From assembly GCF_008801935.1 (NCBI RefSeq), contig NZ_VZOT01000014.1, positions 1 to 64,000 on the forward strand: DNA of 64,000 nt, given 5' to 3'. The notes under the pieces were generated by a model. It saw nothing but the letters and a program-made list of their open reading frames with translations. It made no database searches and was not told the origin of the DNA. Origin of the DNA: Comamonas kerstersii (GTDB taxonomy: Bacteria > Pseudomonadota > Gammaproteobacteria > Burkholderiales > Burkholderiaceae_C). Shown piece by piece: positions 46,862-56,239 of the stretch; the first letter of the stretch is position 1; each line of letters opens with the position of its first letter. Position numbers and translations under genes: made by a program.

Positions 46862-48357
46862 TCCAGGCCCTCCTCTACCAGTTCTGCCGCACGCAGCAAG
46901 GCACGCGCCTTGTGCTCGGTTTCGCGCCATTCCATTTCAGGCACGGAATCAGCCACCACACCGGCAGCCGCCTGTACGTACAAATGGCCGGCCTTGATCA
47001 CGCCGGTGCGAATGGCAATCGCCATGTCCATGTGACCGGCAAAGCTCAGGTAGCCCACCGCACCGCCGTAGATACCGCGCTTGGTGGGTTCGAGCTGGTC
47101 AATGATTTCCATGGCATGCACTTTGGGCGCACCCGAGAGCGTGCCTGCGGGAAAGGTGGCCTTGAGCACATCCATGCTGCTCATGCCGTCCTGCAAAATG
47201 CCTTCGACGTTGCTCACGATGTGCATCACGTGGCTGTAGCGCTCCACCACAAAGGCTTCGGTCACCTTCACGCTGCCAGTCTTGGCGATGCGGCCAATGT
47301 CGTTGCGCGCCAGGTCAATCAGCATCACGTGCTCGGCGCGCTCCTTGGGGTCGGCAATCAGCTCGGCCTCCGTCGCCTTGTCTTTCTCGGGCGTAGAGCC
47401 ACGTGGGCGTGTACCTGCCAGCGGGCGGATGGTGATCTTCTGCCCTTCTTCCACCTGCTCCTGACGCACCAGAATCTCGGGGCTGGAGCCCACGACCTGG
47501 AAGTCACCAAAGTTGTAGAAGTACATATAGGGCGAGGGGTTGAGTGAGCGCAGCGCACGGTACAGGCTCAGCGGCGACTCGGTGTAGCGCTTGTGGATGC
47601 GCTGGCCGACTTGCACCTGCATGAATTCGCCGGCAGCAATCAGCTCCTTGGCGTGCTCGACGGCCTTGAGGTAATCCTGCTTGGCAAAGCTGCGCTCGGC
47701 GGGGTGGCTGTCACCGCCCTTGATCTGCGGCACGCTGACCGAATAGCGCAGCTGCTCCTTGAGCTGGCGCATGCGCTTTTTGCCCTTGCTGTAGGCCTCG
47801 GGCTCAGCCGGGTTCACATAGACGATGAAGTACAGCTTGCCCGAGAGGTTGTCGATGACAGCCAGCTCTTCGCACAGCAGCAGCAGGATGTCGGGCGTAC
47901 CCAGCGTGTCGGGCGGGCATGTGGCTTCGAGCTTTTTCTCGACATAGCGCACCGCGTCATAGCCAAAGTAACCGGCCAGACCACCACAAAAACGCGGCAG
48001 ACCCGGCACCAGCGCCACTTTGAAGCGCTTCTGGTAGTCCGCAATAAAGTCCAGCGGATTGCCGGCGTGGGTTTCCACTACGGTGCCGTCGGTCACGACT
48101 TCCGTCTTGGCCGCAGCCCCAAAGCCGCTGGCACGCAAGAAGCTGCGCGCGGGCAGACCGATAAAGCTGTAGCGGCCAAAGCGCTCGCCACCCACGACGG
48201 ATTCCAGCAAAAAGCTGTATTTGCCATCGCCCTGGGCGTGCGCCAGCTTCAGGTACAGCGAGAGCGGGGTTTCCAGATCGGCAAAAGCCTCTGTCACCAG
48301 AGGAATGCGGTTGTAGCCTTGGCTGGCCAGGCTTTTGAATTCAAGTTCTGTAATCAC
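46858..48357 (-). CDS. trpE: Anthranilate synthase component I
   Basis: A 499-residue enzyme making anthranilate from chorismate. It begins at GTG 48357 (VITELEFKSLASQGYNRIPL), and the family tail is intact: LDLARNDIGRIAK-like block LIDLARNDIGRIAKTGSVKV, FPAGTLSGAPKVHAMEIIDQ, and RTGVIKAGHLYVQAAAGVVA. The LLES element near residue 50 is the tryptophan feedback site. No Trp-rich leader peptide was found upstream by eye. Confidence 0.96.
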   Translation of the reverse strand: MITELEFKSLASQGYNRIPLVTEAFADLETPLSLYLKLAHAQGDGKYSFLLESVVGGERFGRYSFIGLPARSFLRASGFGAAAKTEVVTDGTVVETHAGNPLDFIADYQKRFKVALVPGLPRFCGGLAGYFGYDAVRYVEKKLEATCPPDTLGTPDILLLLCEELAVIDNLSGKLYFIVYVNPAEPEAYSKGKKRMRQLKEQLRYSVSVPQIKGGDSHPAERSFAKQDYLKAVEHAKELIAAGEFMQVQVGQRIHKRYTESPLSLYRALRSLNPSPYMYFYNFGDFQVVGSSPEILVRQEQVEEGQKITIRPLAGTRPRGSTPEKDKATEAELIADPKERAEHVMLIDLARNDIGRIAKTGSVKVTEAFVVERYSHVMHIVSNVEGILQDGMSSMDVLKATFPAGTLSGAPKVHAMEIIDQLEPTKRGIYGGAVGYLSFAGHMDMAIAIRTGVIKAGHLYVQAAAGVVADSVPEMEWRETEHKARALLRAAELVEEGLE

Positions 48358-48773
48358 AGAGCAGGGTTCCCGGTGGGGCAACGCACTGCGCAGGTTGTCT
48401 TTGGTAAGGCAGGCGCTGCGATTCATTCAAACCATCCGCGGCGGTGGCGGACATGGGCGCGCCCTATGCTTTGCGGGCGCAATCAGACGGTCATAGCTGC
48501 AGGCTTACGCCAGGGCCAGGCTCCCCGGTCCGCGCAACCTGTGATGAACGTGTAGTGAATGAACATAGCGAACGAGTGTAGCGCATGCAGGAGCGAATGC
48601 CCATATGTCGGCACCTGCACGTGGATGATGCCGCTCGTCGCCAATTCAGTGTTAGCCCTAAAGTGGTTTTCCCGTGGAATCCATGCTTTGCCGTTGTGCG
48701 CATCAGGCCTGCACATCACAATGAGATACACAAAAAGCACGATCGTGCGTTTTCTCATTACATGGAGGACACC
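48358..48773. promoter_or_regulatory. Divergent intergenic region: trpE and chalcone-isomerase-like gene
   Basis: 416 bases without a convincing gene. The side facing trpE holds several GC-rich dyads but no clear Trp leader. The side facing the plus-strand gene ends in a nested inverted repeat, AATGAGA (48720-48726) and TCTCATT (48753-48759) around GCACGATCGTGC (48737-48748), just before GGAGG at 48763. This could be an operator or a leader hairpin controlling the exported protein. Confidence 0.5.
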
Positions 48774-49388
48774 ATGCGCACTGCCTGGGACTTGCTTCGC
48801 TGGAGTTTTGTGAGCGTGTTTGCAGCCCTGTCATGCTGGGTACTGCCCAGCTGGGCGCAGACGGATGATTCGCCTGCCCTGGCCACCCACCCCAAGACCG
48901 TAGAAGTGGCAGGCCAGAGCCTGCAGCGCAACGGTGCGGGCATTCGTACCAAGGCCATCTTCAAGGTCTACTCTGCCGCGCTGTATCTGGAGCAGCCTGT
49001 CACTTCACTGGACGAAATTGCCCCGCTGCAAGGCCCCAAGCGCATGGCCGTGCGCATGCTGCGCACCATCAATGCCTCGGAGCTGGGCAAGCTGTTTGCC
49101 CACGGCATGCAGGACAACATGGACAAGCAGCAGTTCTCCAAGCTGGTGCCCGGTGTGCTGCGCATGAGCGAGGTCTTCAGCCGCCACAAGGAGCTCAAGC
49201 CCGGCGACCAGTTCACCCTGGACTGGATACCCGGCAAAGGCATGGTGCTCAGCGTCAACGGCCAGCCCGAGCCTGCGGAATTCCCCGAGCCTGAGTTCTA
49301 CCAGGCCATGCTCGGCATCTGGCTGGGCCCCAAGCCTGCTGACGCCCGCCTGAAACGGGCTTTGCTGGGCGAGCAGCGCATCGAATAA
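48774..49388 (+). CDS. Exported chalcone isomerase-like protein
   Basis: A 204-residue protein with a signal peptide (hydrophobic about residues 8-26, cleavage near SWA) followed by a chalcone_isomerase-type fold: KAIFKVYSAALYLEQPVTSL, MRTINASELGKLFAHGM and LSVNGQPEPAEFPEPEFYQA. Bacterial members are periplasmic and of unknown role; plant-type catalysis is unlikely. GGAGGAC precedes the ATG. It is transcribed alone against its neighbours and has its own terminator. Confidence 0.88.
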   Translation: MRTAWDLLRWSFVSVFAALSCWVLPSWAQTDDSPALATHPKTVEVAGQSLQRNGAGIRTKAIFKVYSAALYLEQPVTSLDEIAPLQGPKRMAVRMLRTINASELGKLFAHGMQDNMDKQQFSKLVPGVLRMSEVFSRHKELKPGDQFTLDWIPGKGMVLSVNGQPEPAEFPEPEFYQAMLGIWLGPKPADARLKRALLGEQRIE

Positions 49389-49417
49389 GCCCCGCGTTGT
49401 CACACGCTTCCATGCAA

Positions 49418-49445
49418 ACAGCCCCGCCATGCGGGGCTGTTTTTT
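49418..49445. terminator. Terminator between the chalcone-isomerase-like gene and speD-speE fusion
   Basis: AACAGCCCCGC pairs with GCGGGGCTGTT around CAT, followed by TTTTG on the plus strand. A bidirectional stem for two convergent genes. Confidence 0.85.
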
Positions 49446-49465
49446 GCGCTGTGCATGTCCTGTGC

Positions 49466-50701
49466 TCAGGCCACCAGATCGCGGTAGTAGTTGGGCAGCG
49501 CAAACAGGGCGCCGTGCACTTCAGGGTTGTAGTACTGCAGCTCCTTCACACCACGTGCCTGCAGGCGCTGTTGCACGGTGGCGGCATCGAGCGCCTTTAC
49601 ATCCAGCGCATTCGAGCACACGGCCATGCCCCAGTACGCACCGTACAGCGGCACGTACACGCCATAGCAGCACACATGCTTGAACAGGCCGCGCAGCGTC
49701 TGGCTGAGCTGGCGTACCTGCTCGGGGTGGAAGATGGGGCTGCCCAGGTGCAGCACCAGGGCACCATCGGGCGTCAGCACGCGTTGCATGCGCTGCAGCG
49801 CTGGCGTCTGATAGAGCGGGCTGGCAGGCGTGTCGGGGTCGGTCAGGTCCATGACCAGCAGGTCAAAGCGCTCCTCGGTCTGGTCGATCAAGGCCATGCC
49901 ATCGCCAATGCGGATCTGCAGGCGCGGATCGTTCCAGACATTGCGGTGCACTTTTTCCAGCTCCGCCTTGCTGGCTGCAATCACCGCCTCATCCAGCTCG
50001 GCCAGCACCACGCGCTGCATGGTGCTGTGCTTGAGCAGCTCTTCAGCCATGCCACCATCACCGCCGCCAATGATCAGTGCCTGCTTCGGCGCTGGATGGG
50101 CAATGGCTGCGGGGTGCGCCATGCACTCGTGGTAGAAAAATTCATCGCGCTCACTGGTCATGAAGTGGCCATCCAGGCGCATGACACGGCCAAAGCAGGC
50201 GGTTTCCATCATCTCCAGCGTCTGGAAGGCGGTCTGGCGGCGCTGCACATGGCTGGCTCGAAAGCCAAAGGCTGCGTCAGGCGTGAGCTGCTCCATCACC
50301 CAGGGGTACTGACCCACGCCATCGGTGGCGATATGACCGCGCCACAGCTGCTGACGCACGGCATGCTTGGGCTGCAAGGCTTGCACTACGCCTTCCATCA
50401 ATGCCTGCGCCTTGGGAGAGTTGTCTGCCGAGAAGTTGCAGACATAGACATCAATCGTCACATTGCCAGTTTCTGGCCAGGTGTGAATGGCCAGGTGAGA
50501 CTCTGCCAGCAAGATGGTGCCTGTCACGCCGCCTGGCTGCCCCTGCCAGTCCGGAAACTTCACCCAGCGTTCATCGACCAGGGTCAGGCCCGAAAGCTCC
50601 GTCTGATTGCGGCACAGTGCGGCTATCGCATCTGCATCCAGCATCAACTGTGAATCACAAGCGCATTGGTACAAATCTGCCGTCAGATGCAAACCTTGCA
50701 T
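49466..50701 (-). CDS. Fused S-adenosylmethionine decarboxylase and aminopropyltransferase
   Basis: A 411-residue two-domain polyamine enzyme. Residues about 1-115 match pyruvoyl-type AdoMet decarboxylase: ESHLAIHTWPE gives Ser68 (expected pyruvoyl and self-cleavage site), His73 and Cys88, the same spacing as Ser63/His68/Cys83 of T. maritima SpeD. Residues about 175-400 match spermidine synthase (IIGGGDGGMAEELLKH, LAELDEAVI), but the catalytic region reads MDLTDPDTPASPLYQ. One protein could both make and use decarboxylated AdoMet. Confidence 0.9.
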   Translation of the reverse strand: MQGLHLTADLYQCACDSQLMLDADAIAALCRNQTELSGLTLVDERWVKFPDWQGQPGGVTGTILLAESHLAIHTWPETGNVTIDVYVCNFSADNSPKAQALMEGVVQALQPKHAVRQQLWRGHIATDGVGQYPWVMEQLTPDAAFGFRASHVQRRQTAFQTLEMMETACFGRVMRLDGHFMTSERDEFFYHECMAHPAAIAHPAPKQALIIGGGDGGMAEELLKHSTMQRVVLAELDEAVIAASKAELEKVHRNVWNDPRLQIRIGDGMALIDQTEERFDLLVMDLTDPDTPASPLYQTPALQRMQRVLTPDGALVLHLGSPIFHPEQVRQLSQTLRGLFKHVCCYGVYVPLYGAYWGMAVCSNALDVKALDAATVQQRLQARGVKELQYYNPEVHGALFALPNYYRDLVA

Positions 50702-50797
50702 GGCGTCTAATCCTCCCAGTGACTGTGCCGCGGGTGAAGAGCTTCTCCCCCGGACATTTAGACAAATTTTGAATAAGCAAAAGCCTGCAATGGTAAT

Positions 50798-50834
50798 AAA
50801 AAAACGCGCCTTCTACAGAAGGACGCGTTTTCAG
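50798..50834 (-). terminator. Terminator after gph
   Basis: On the minus strand AAAACGCG pairs with CGCGTTTT and CTTCT with AGAAG, followed by a run of T. It closes the rpe-gph unit. Confidence 0.85.
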
Positions 50835-50858
50835 AGTTTTTGCACCAATTTGGCACCA

Positions 50859-51581
50859 TCACTGCGCAAGAAGCTGCGTGATGCTGGAAATATGCCCATC
50901 TGCAGCGACCTGCTCCACAGGCTGACCATGGTTGTAGCCATAGGTCACCAGCACCACGGGACACCCCGCAGCGCGGGCTGCCTGCGCATCATTGCTGGAA
51001 TCTCCAATCATCAGCGTGCGCGCAGGTGCTGTGCCCAGCGCTTCACAGGTTTTGAGCAGCGGCAGCGGGTCTGGTTTTTTCCTGGCAAACGAATCACCAC
51101 CAAACACCTGCTCAAACAGGCCATCCAGCCCCTTGGCCGCCAGCAGCGGGCGCGTGAAAGACAGGGGCTTGTTGGTCACACAGGCCAGACGCAGCCCAGC
51201 GCGTTTCAGCCCCTGCAGTCCTTCCAGCACCCCGGGATAGACGCGGGAATACTGCCCGTTGATCGACAGGTAATGGAACTCATAGCGCTGCAGCGCCTGC
51301 GCAAAACGCTGCTGCACGGCTTCGGCCAGTGCTTCCTGCGACTGCCCGGCCTGCTGCAGCACATGGGCCAGCACGCTGCGCAGCAAGTGCTCCGTGCCCT
51401 TGCCCACCATATGCTCAATGGCCTGTGCAGGCAGTGACGGCAAACCCAGGTCAGCCAGCATGCGCGAGATAGCCTCGGCAAAGTCGCCAATGGTGTCCAC
51501 CATGGTGCCATCCAGGTCCACGATCGCCGCATCCAGTTCCACCGCTTGCGTCGCAGCGCCAATTTTCAGCAACACCGACAT
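50859..51581 (-). CDS. gph: Phosphoglycolate phosphatase
   Basis: A 240-residue HAD phosphatase. The nucleophile motif is DAAIVDLDGTMVDT, motif II region is LACVTNKPLSFTRPLL, and motif IV is MIGDSSNDAQAARAAGCPVV. It removes phosphoglycolate formed by DNA repair of oxidised ends or by Rubisco-like activity. ATG 51581 follows GAGGG by about 7 bases. It is 126 bases downstream of rpe. Confidence 0.93.
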   Translation of the reverse strand: MSVLLKIGAATQAVELDAAIVDLDGTMVDTIGDFAEAISRMLADLGLPSLPAQAIEHMVGKGTEHLLRSVLAHVLQQAGQSQEALAEAVQQRFAQALQRYEFHYLSINGQYSRVYPGVLEGLQGLKRAGLRLACVTNKPLSFTRPLLAAKGLDGLFEQVFGGDSFARKKPDPLPLLKTCEALGTAPARTLMIGDSSNDAQAARAAGCPVVLVTYGYNHGQPVEQVAADGHISSITQLLAQ

Positions 51582-51596
51582 ATATTCCCTCAAAAA

Positions 51597-51632
51597 CTAT
51601 AGCATCCAGCGCTTATCTGACGGGCGCTAGAT
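51597..51632. repeat. Short palindromic repeat copy between rpe and gph
   Basis: ATAGCATCCAGCGCTTAT is followed by GGGCGCTAGAT, a compact form of the family. It overlaps the presumptive leader of gph and abuts the terminator of rpe. Confidence 0.55.
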
Positions 51633-51642
51633 CCAAAAAAAC

Positions 51643-51673
51643 ACTATAAAAAAGGCCTGCAGATGCAGGCCTT
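51643..51673 (-). terminator. Terminator after rpe
   Basis: On the minus strand AAGGCCTGC pairs with GCAGGCCTT around a short loop, followed by TTTTTATAG. It separates rpe from gph. Confidence 0.85.
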
Positions 51674-51707
51674 GGAGAGCAAAACAGCGATCACCGCGCC
51701 GCGGCAA

Positions 51708-52391
51708 TCAGGCTGCCAGATTGGCACGCATCTGGTCAATCACGGCCTTGTAGTCTGGCTTGCCAAAGATGGCACTGCCCGCCACAAAGGTGTCCGCACC
51801 GGCATTGGCCACAGCGCGGATGTTGCCTTCCTTGATGCCGCCGTCCACTTCCAGTCGAATGTCCTTGCCGCAGGCATCGATGCGCTTGCGCACGGCTTCG
51901 ATCTTGCGCAGGGTGCTGTCGATGAAGCTCTGGCCGCCAAAGCCGGGGTTCACGCTCATGAGCAGAATCAGGTCCAGATCTTCAATCACCCAGTCCAGCA
52001 CATCCAGTGGCATGGCGGGGTTGAACACCAGACCGGCCTTGACGCCGTGCGACTTGATGTTCTGGATGCTGCGGTGCACGTGGGGCGATGCATCAGGGTG
52101 GAAGCTGATGTAGTCTGCGCCTGCCTTGGCAAAGGCGGTCGCCAGCTCGTCCACGGGCTGGATCATCAGGTGCACATCGATGGGCACAGGCTGGCCTTCA
52201 GGCGTGACGGCATGAGGCTTGAGCGCCTGGCAGACCATGGGGCCAAAGGTGAGATTGGGAACATAATGGTTGTCCATCACGTCAAAGTGAATCCAGTCAG
52301 CGCCAGCTGCGACAACAGTGCGTACTTCCTCACCCAGACGGGCGAAGTCGGCGGACAGGATGGAAGGAGCGATACGGTACGTGGGGTTCAT
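51708..52391 (-). CDS. rpe: Ribulose-phosphate 3-epimerase
   Basis: A 227-residue TIM-barrel epimerase of the pentose phosphate pathway. Blocks seen are [50 protein letters not shown] and [11 protein letters not shown], which carry the metal-binding and acid-base residues. Start at ATG 52391. Divergent from apaG with 30 bases between the start codons. Confidence 0.96.
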   Translation of the reverse strand: MNPTYRIAPSILSADFARLGEEVRTVVAAGADWIHFDVMDNHYVPNLTFGPMVCQALKPHAVTPEGQPVPIDVHLMIQPVDELATAFAKAGADYISFHPDASPHVHRSIQNIKSHGVKAGLVFNPAMPLDVLDWVIEDLDLILLMSVNPGFGGQSFIDSTLRKIEAVRKRIDACGKDIRLEVDGGIKEGNIRAVANAGADTFVAGSAIFGKPDYKAVIDQMRANLAA

Positions 52392-52421
52392 GCCGTCAAT
52401 TGTCGCAGTTACCATAGCCAC

Positions 52422-52838
52422 ATGCCCAAATACGAGTTTCAGGTAGAAGCACAGGCCCAATACGAGGCCGAACAGTCCGCGCCTCAGCAAGGCCTGTTTC
52501 GCTTTTCGTACACCATCACCGTGACCAATACGGGAGATGCTGCCGCCCAGCTGATTGCACGCCACTGGTACATCACCGATGCCAGCGAGACACAGCAGGA
52601 AGTCCATGGACTGGGTGTTGTGGGCCGCCAGCCCTTGCTGCAGCCCGGAGAAAGCTTTACCTACAGCAGTGGCTGTGAGCTGCGCACCAGCTCCGGCAGC
52701 ATCCATGGGCACTACCTGTGCGTGAGCGAAACCGGCGAAACTTTTGAAGCGCCCATCGCTCCTTTTGTGCTGGATGCCTCGCTGACCGAGATGCACCTGC
52801 ACCGCATGACTTCCCCCTCTTCCCGCACCCTGCATTAA
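52422..52838 (+). CDS. apaG: Co2+/Mg2+ efflux-related protein ApaG
   Basis: A 138-residue single-domain beta-sandwich protein ([60 protein letters not shown]). Members bind divalent metals or nucleotides; mutants in Salmonella show cobalt resistance and magnesium efflux changes. Its stop codon is immediately followed by the ATG of the next gene. Confidence 0.93.
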   Translation: MPKYEFQVEAQAQYEAEQSAPQQGLFRFSYTITVTNTGDAAAQLIARHWYITDASETQQEVHGLGVVGRQPLLQPGESFTYSSGCELRTSSGSIHGHYLCVSETGETFEAPIAPFVLDASLTEMHLHRMTSPSSRTLH

Positions 52839-54803
52839 ATGCCGCGTAAAACCCATGATCTCCCCCGCCTGCTGGCGGAACTTGACCCCAACGCAGAACT
52901 GGCACAGCGCCACCTGTGGCTTATTCATGTGCTGCAGTGGATTCGCGCAGCCCAGCCATCGGTGGAAGTGGCCGTAGGGCGTGTCGAGCAGCTGGTCAAT
53001 GCCTTTGAAAACGATGCCGAGGCACACCAGCGACTGATGGCCTGGTGGCTGACCTTTATCGACCACGTAGACATCACCACGCTGCTGGCCGACTTTGGTT
53101 TTGCGCCACGCACCGCCATGATCACCGAGCTGGCAGAGCGCCTGCGCAGCAAGATCATGCCGGGCACACCAGAGACCATTGACGCCTCCGAGCTGTTTTC
53201 GATTGCCCTGCCTGATGAGTTTGATGCCCGCTGGCTCAACGCGCTGCCCGAGCCGCTGCTGCAGCGCATGGCACAGCTGCTGGCCCCGGCAGACAGCCAG
53301 GGTGCCAGCCACTGGCAGCACGCCCTGCTCAACGCCATCACCTACTGTGCAGGCCAGATGCTGGCCACCGGCTTTGCGCCCGAGCTGCGCCTGCGCATGA
53401 GCGAAGAAGCACGTGAAGCGCGGCCTTTCCATGACCTGATTCGTGACGTAGAAAGCCTGCGTGTGGAAGTGCTGCACGGCCTGCGCACCACCGACCGTCT
53501 GGAAGCTGCCGAGCGCCGCCTGCGTGAGCGGCTGGATGCCTGCCGCGCCGCCATTGGCACGGTCTACAACCACTTCGGTGATGAAGGCATCTCCGTGGGG
53601 CTGGTGTTCCGCCTGCGCCAGCTGCGCACCCGCATTGTGCGCATTCGCCAGCTGCTCGACTGCCTGACCAGCGAGCGCCCGGAGTACGAAGCCGTGCACC
53701 TGCTGGCAGGCTTTGTCAGCGTGGGGCGTGACCGGCGCAGTATCCGTTCGCTGATTTCCAGCAACACTTCTTTGCTGGCCGCCAAGGTCACAGAGCGCAG
53801 CGCGGAAACGGGGGAACACTACATCACCCGCAACAGCGCGGAATACCTGCAGATGGTGCGCCGCGCAGCAGGTGGCGGCATGGTCATGTCGGTCACCACC
53901 ATGCTCAAGTTCGGCATTACGGCGCTGGCGTTTTCAGCCTTCTGGGGCGGTTTCTGGGCAGGCATCAACTACGCGGCCAGCTTTGTGCTGATTCAGTTGC
54001 TGCACTACACGGTGGCTACCAAGCAGCCTGCCATGACGGCCCCTGCCATGGCTTCCAAACTCAAGAACATCAACGAGCCCGGTGCCGTTGACAGTTTTGT
54101 GGATGAGGTGGCCAACCTCACCCGCACCCAGATGGCAGCCATTCTGGGGAATGTGCTCATCGTCTTTCCTGCCGCACTGGTGCTGGCCTTGGTGTACCAG
54201 TGGATCTTCCAGCACCCGCCACTGGACACCGAACACGCTACCTATGTCATTGAGTCGCTGGACCTGCTGGGCCCCTCTCTGCTGTTTGCCGCCTTCACGG
54301 GCGTGCTGCTGTTTGTCAGCAGCCTGATTGCCGGCTGGGTGGAAAACTGGTTTGTGCTCAACCGCCTGGACTCGGCCATGCGCTACAACCCGGCCATCAC
54401 CCGCATGCTGGGCCAGGAGCGTGCACGGCGCTGGAGCCTGTTCTGGCGCAACAATATTTCCGGCTTTGCCGCGAATATCTCGCTGGGCCTGATGCTGGGG
54501 CTTGCGCCCTCGATTGCAGGGTTTTTCGGCTTGGGGCTGGAAGTGCGACATGTCACACTGTCTTCAGGACAGCTCGGGGTAGCCAGTGCTACCTTCGGTC
54601 TGGAAATCCTGCACGATGACGCATTCTGGTGGGCAGTTGCCATGCTGCCATTCAATGGTGCCATCAACGTTCTGGTGAGCTTCTGGCTGGCCTACAACAT
54701 GGCGCTGCGCTCCCAGAACATCACCGGCGTGGAACGGTCGCGGCTGTATGCCGCCATTTTCCAGCGCCTGCGCAAGCGCCCGCTGAGTTTCCTCGCTCCC
54801 TGA
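52839..54803 (+). CDS. gcr: Gcr-type membrane protein annotated as site-specific recombinase
   Basis: A 654-residue protein. A soluble, helical N-terminal half is followed by a C-terminal half with at least five hydrophobic spans (about residues 355-395, 425-455, 475-505, 540-560, 590-615). No tyrosine or serine recombinase active-site motif was seen. It matches the family named Gcr in Neisseria, whose recombinase label is doubtful. It starts directly at the apaG stop codon, so the two are co-translated. Confidence 0.83.
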   Translation: MPRKTHDLPRLLAELDPNAELAQRHLWLIHVLQWIRAAQPSVEVAVGRVEQLVNAFENDAEAHQRLMAWWLTFIDHVDITTLLADFGFAPRTAMITELAERLRSKIMPGTPETIDASELFSIALPDEFDARWLNALPEPLLQRMAQLLAPADSQGASHWQHALLNAITYCAGQMLATGFAPELRLRMSEEAREARPFHDLIRDVESLRVEVLHGLRTTDRLEAAERRLRERLDACRAAIGTVYNHFGDEGISVGLVFRLRQLRTRIVRIRQLLDCLTSERPEYEAVHLLAGFVSVGRDRRSIRSLISSNTSLLAAKVTERSAETGEHYITRNSAEYLQMVRRAAGGGMVMSVTTMLKFGITALAFSAFWGGFWAGINYAASFVLIQLLHYTVATKQPAMTAPAMASKLKNINEPGAVDSFVDEVANLTRTQMAAILGNVLIVFPAALVLALVYQWIFQHPPLDTEHATYVIESLDLLGPSLLFAAFTGVLLFVSSLIAGWVENWFVLNRLDSAMRYNPAITRMLGQERARRWSLFWRNNISGFAANISLGLMLGLAPSIAGFFGLGLEVRHVTLSSGQLGVASATFGLEILHDDAFWWAVAMLPFNGAINVLVSFWLAYNMALRSQNITGVERSRLYAAIFQRLRKRPLSFLAP

Positions 54804-54820
54804 GGAGCGGCTCACACCCT

Positions 54821-54837
54821 GCAAATCACTGATTTGC
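54821..54837. repeat. 17-base perfect palindrome downstream of gcr
   Basis: GCAAATCACTGATTTGC, an odd-centred perfect dyad, is followed by a GCACG/CGTGC stem. No T-run follows. It could be an operator for the antiporter gene or part of a weak terminator. Confidence 0.4.
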
Positions 54838-54981
54838 CAGCACGTTGCCGTGCGAAGCCACAGGGCCATGCCCCAGGCTTCGCCAGTGCGTGTCGGGTCT
54901 GGGTGAACGGTTTTTGATTCAGGCGCTCAGTGTGCTTCTCCTTGCTTGCGCATCATGAGGAGATACAACGAGGATGAAGGC

Positions 54982-56235
54982 ATGAACCAAGATCCCAACT
55001 TCTGGACACAGTGGCTCCCCGCTTCGCTGGAGCTGCATACCCTGCAATGGGCCACCTTGCTGGCTGCCGCCGCACTGCTGGGCTATGTGCTGCAGCGCCA
55101 CTGGCACATTCCCAAAGTGGTGGGCTATGCCCTCGTAGGTTCTGGCGCAGGGCTGCTGGGGCTGGGCCACACCCTGTGGCCCGTGCAGGGCGGCATTCTG
55201 CTGCTGTTGCAGCTGACCATGTCTGTGGTGCTGTTTGAGTGCGGCGGCCGCATCACGCTGCGCTGGTTCCGCCACAACCCCATGGTGCTGGTGCAAAGCC
55301 TGCTGGAAGCGGGGCTGACCTACGGCGCCGTGTTCTGGTCGCTGCGTGCCCTGGGCCTGGAATCCACGACCGCCTGCGCGCTGGGCCTGATTGCCATGGC
55401 GGCCTCCCCCGTCGTGCTGGCCCGCGTGGTGCAGGACATGCGCGCCAGCGGCCACGTGACGGACCGCGCACTGGTGCTGGCGACGCTGTCCACCCTCTAC
55501 GCCCTGATGCTTGGCTGTGTACAGATGCAGTGGCTGGCACAGGATGCTGCAGCCCCCTGGTGGCAGGGTATCTGGCCCGCTGCACAGGTGCTGCTCAGTT
55601 CTGCTGCCGTCGCGCTGGTGCTGTGTGCCGTCATGCGGCTGGCCCTGAGCTGGATGAGCCCGCTGAGCGAAAGCACATCGCTGCTGCTGCTGTGCCTGAT
55701 TGCGGCAGGAACAGCCATTGCCGAGCTGATCGGTGGCTGGGCACCGCTGACAGCCCTGCTGGCCGGCATGCTGCTCAAGCAGTGGCAGCTGCGCCCCTGG
55801 ACCTGGCCACGCCAGCTGGGCACGGCCTCATCGCTGCTGTCCCTGCTGATGTTTGTGCTGGTTTCGGCCATTGCCGCGCAGGTGGCGTGGACAGCCTCCG
55901 TGGCCGCGGCTGTGGTGGTGCTCATCGTAGTGCGCCTGCTGGCCAAGGCAGTGGGCGTGGGGCTGGGCAATATGGGCAGCGGTGCCAGCTGGCGTCAGGC
56001 CGTGTGGGTGGCAGGGGCCATGATGCCCATGTCGGCCGTCGCCCTGCTGCTGACCCTCAAATTCATCGCCGCTGCGCCAGATGCGGCGCAGGCACTGATC
56101 GCAACGGCCATGCCCGCCATCTGGGTGCTGGAACTGGCCGGAGCCATCGCCGTAGCCCTGTCGCTGCGCCGTGCAGGGGAAACCGAGGCCCCGGCGCGCG
56201 TGCCAGTGGCCCAATCACCTCGCAGCGGAGACTGA
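54982..56235 (+). CDS. Kef-like sodium/proton antiporter core protein
   Basis: A 417-residue protein of about 11-12 hydrophobic segments ([47 protein letters not shown]-like region [14 protein letters not shown]). It belongs to the CPA2/Kef antiporter family but ends after the membrane domain with no cytosolic RCK/TrkA domain. The preceding intergenic region has a 17-base palindrome (54821-54837). Start ATG 54982 follows GAAGG. The YbdK-type gene begins 5 bases after its stop. Confidence 0.85.
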   Translation: MNQDPNFWTQWLPASLELHTLQWATLLAAAALLGYVLQRHWHIPKVVGYALVGSGAGLLGLGHTLWPVQGGILLLLQLTMSVVLFECGGRITLRWFRHNPMVLVQSLLEAGLTYGAVFWSLRALGLESTTACALGLIAMAASPVVLARVVQDMRASGHVTDRALVLATLSTLYALMLGCVQMQWLAQDAAAPWWQGIWPAAQVLLSSAAVALVLCAVMRLALSWMSPLSESTSLLLLCLIAAGTAIAELIGGWAPLTALLAGMLLKQWQLRPWTWPRQLGTASSLLSLLMFVLVSAIAAQVAWTASVAAAVVVLIVVRLLAKAVGVGLGNMGSGASWRQAVWVAGAMMPMSAVALLLTLKFIAAAPDAAQALIATAMPAIWVLELAGAIAVALSLRRAGETEAPARVPVAQSPRSGD

Positions 56236-56239
56236 CAAC

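Noticed and set aside
43881-48357. A second copy of trp genes or pseudogene copies
   Set aside because: Each trp gene is present once, complete, and in a family-typical order.
48427-48560. A tryptophan attenuator leader peptide ahead of trpE
   Set aside because: No short frame with consecutive Trp codons was found on the minus strand, and no terminator/antiterminator pair was clear.
51708-53819. A minus-strand open frame of 703 residues spanning rpe and antisense to apaG and gcr
   Set aside because: Only the last 227 residues match a known family (ribulose-phosphate epimerase starting at ATG 52391). The rest is antisense to two better supported plus-strand genes.
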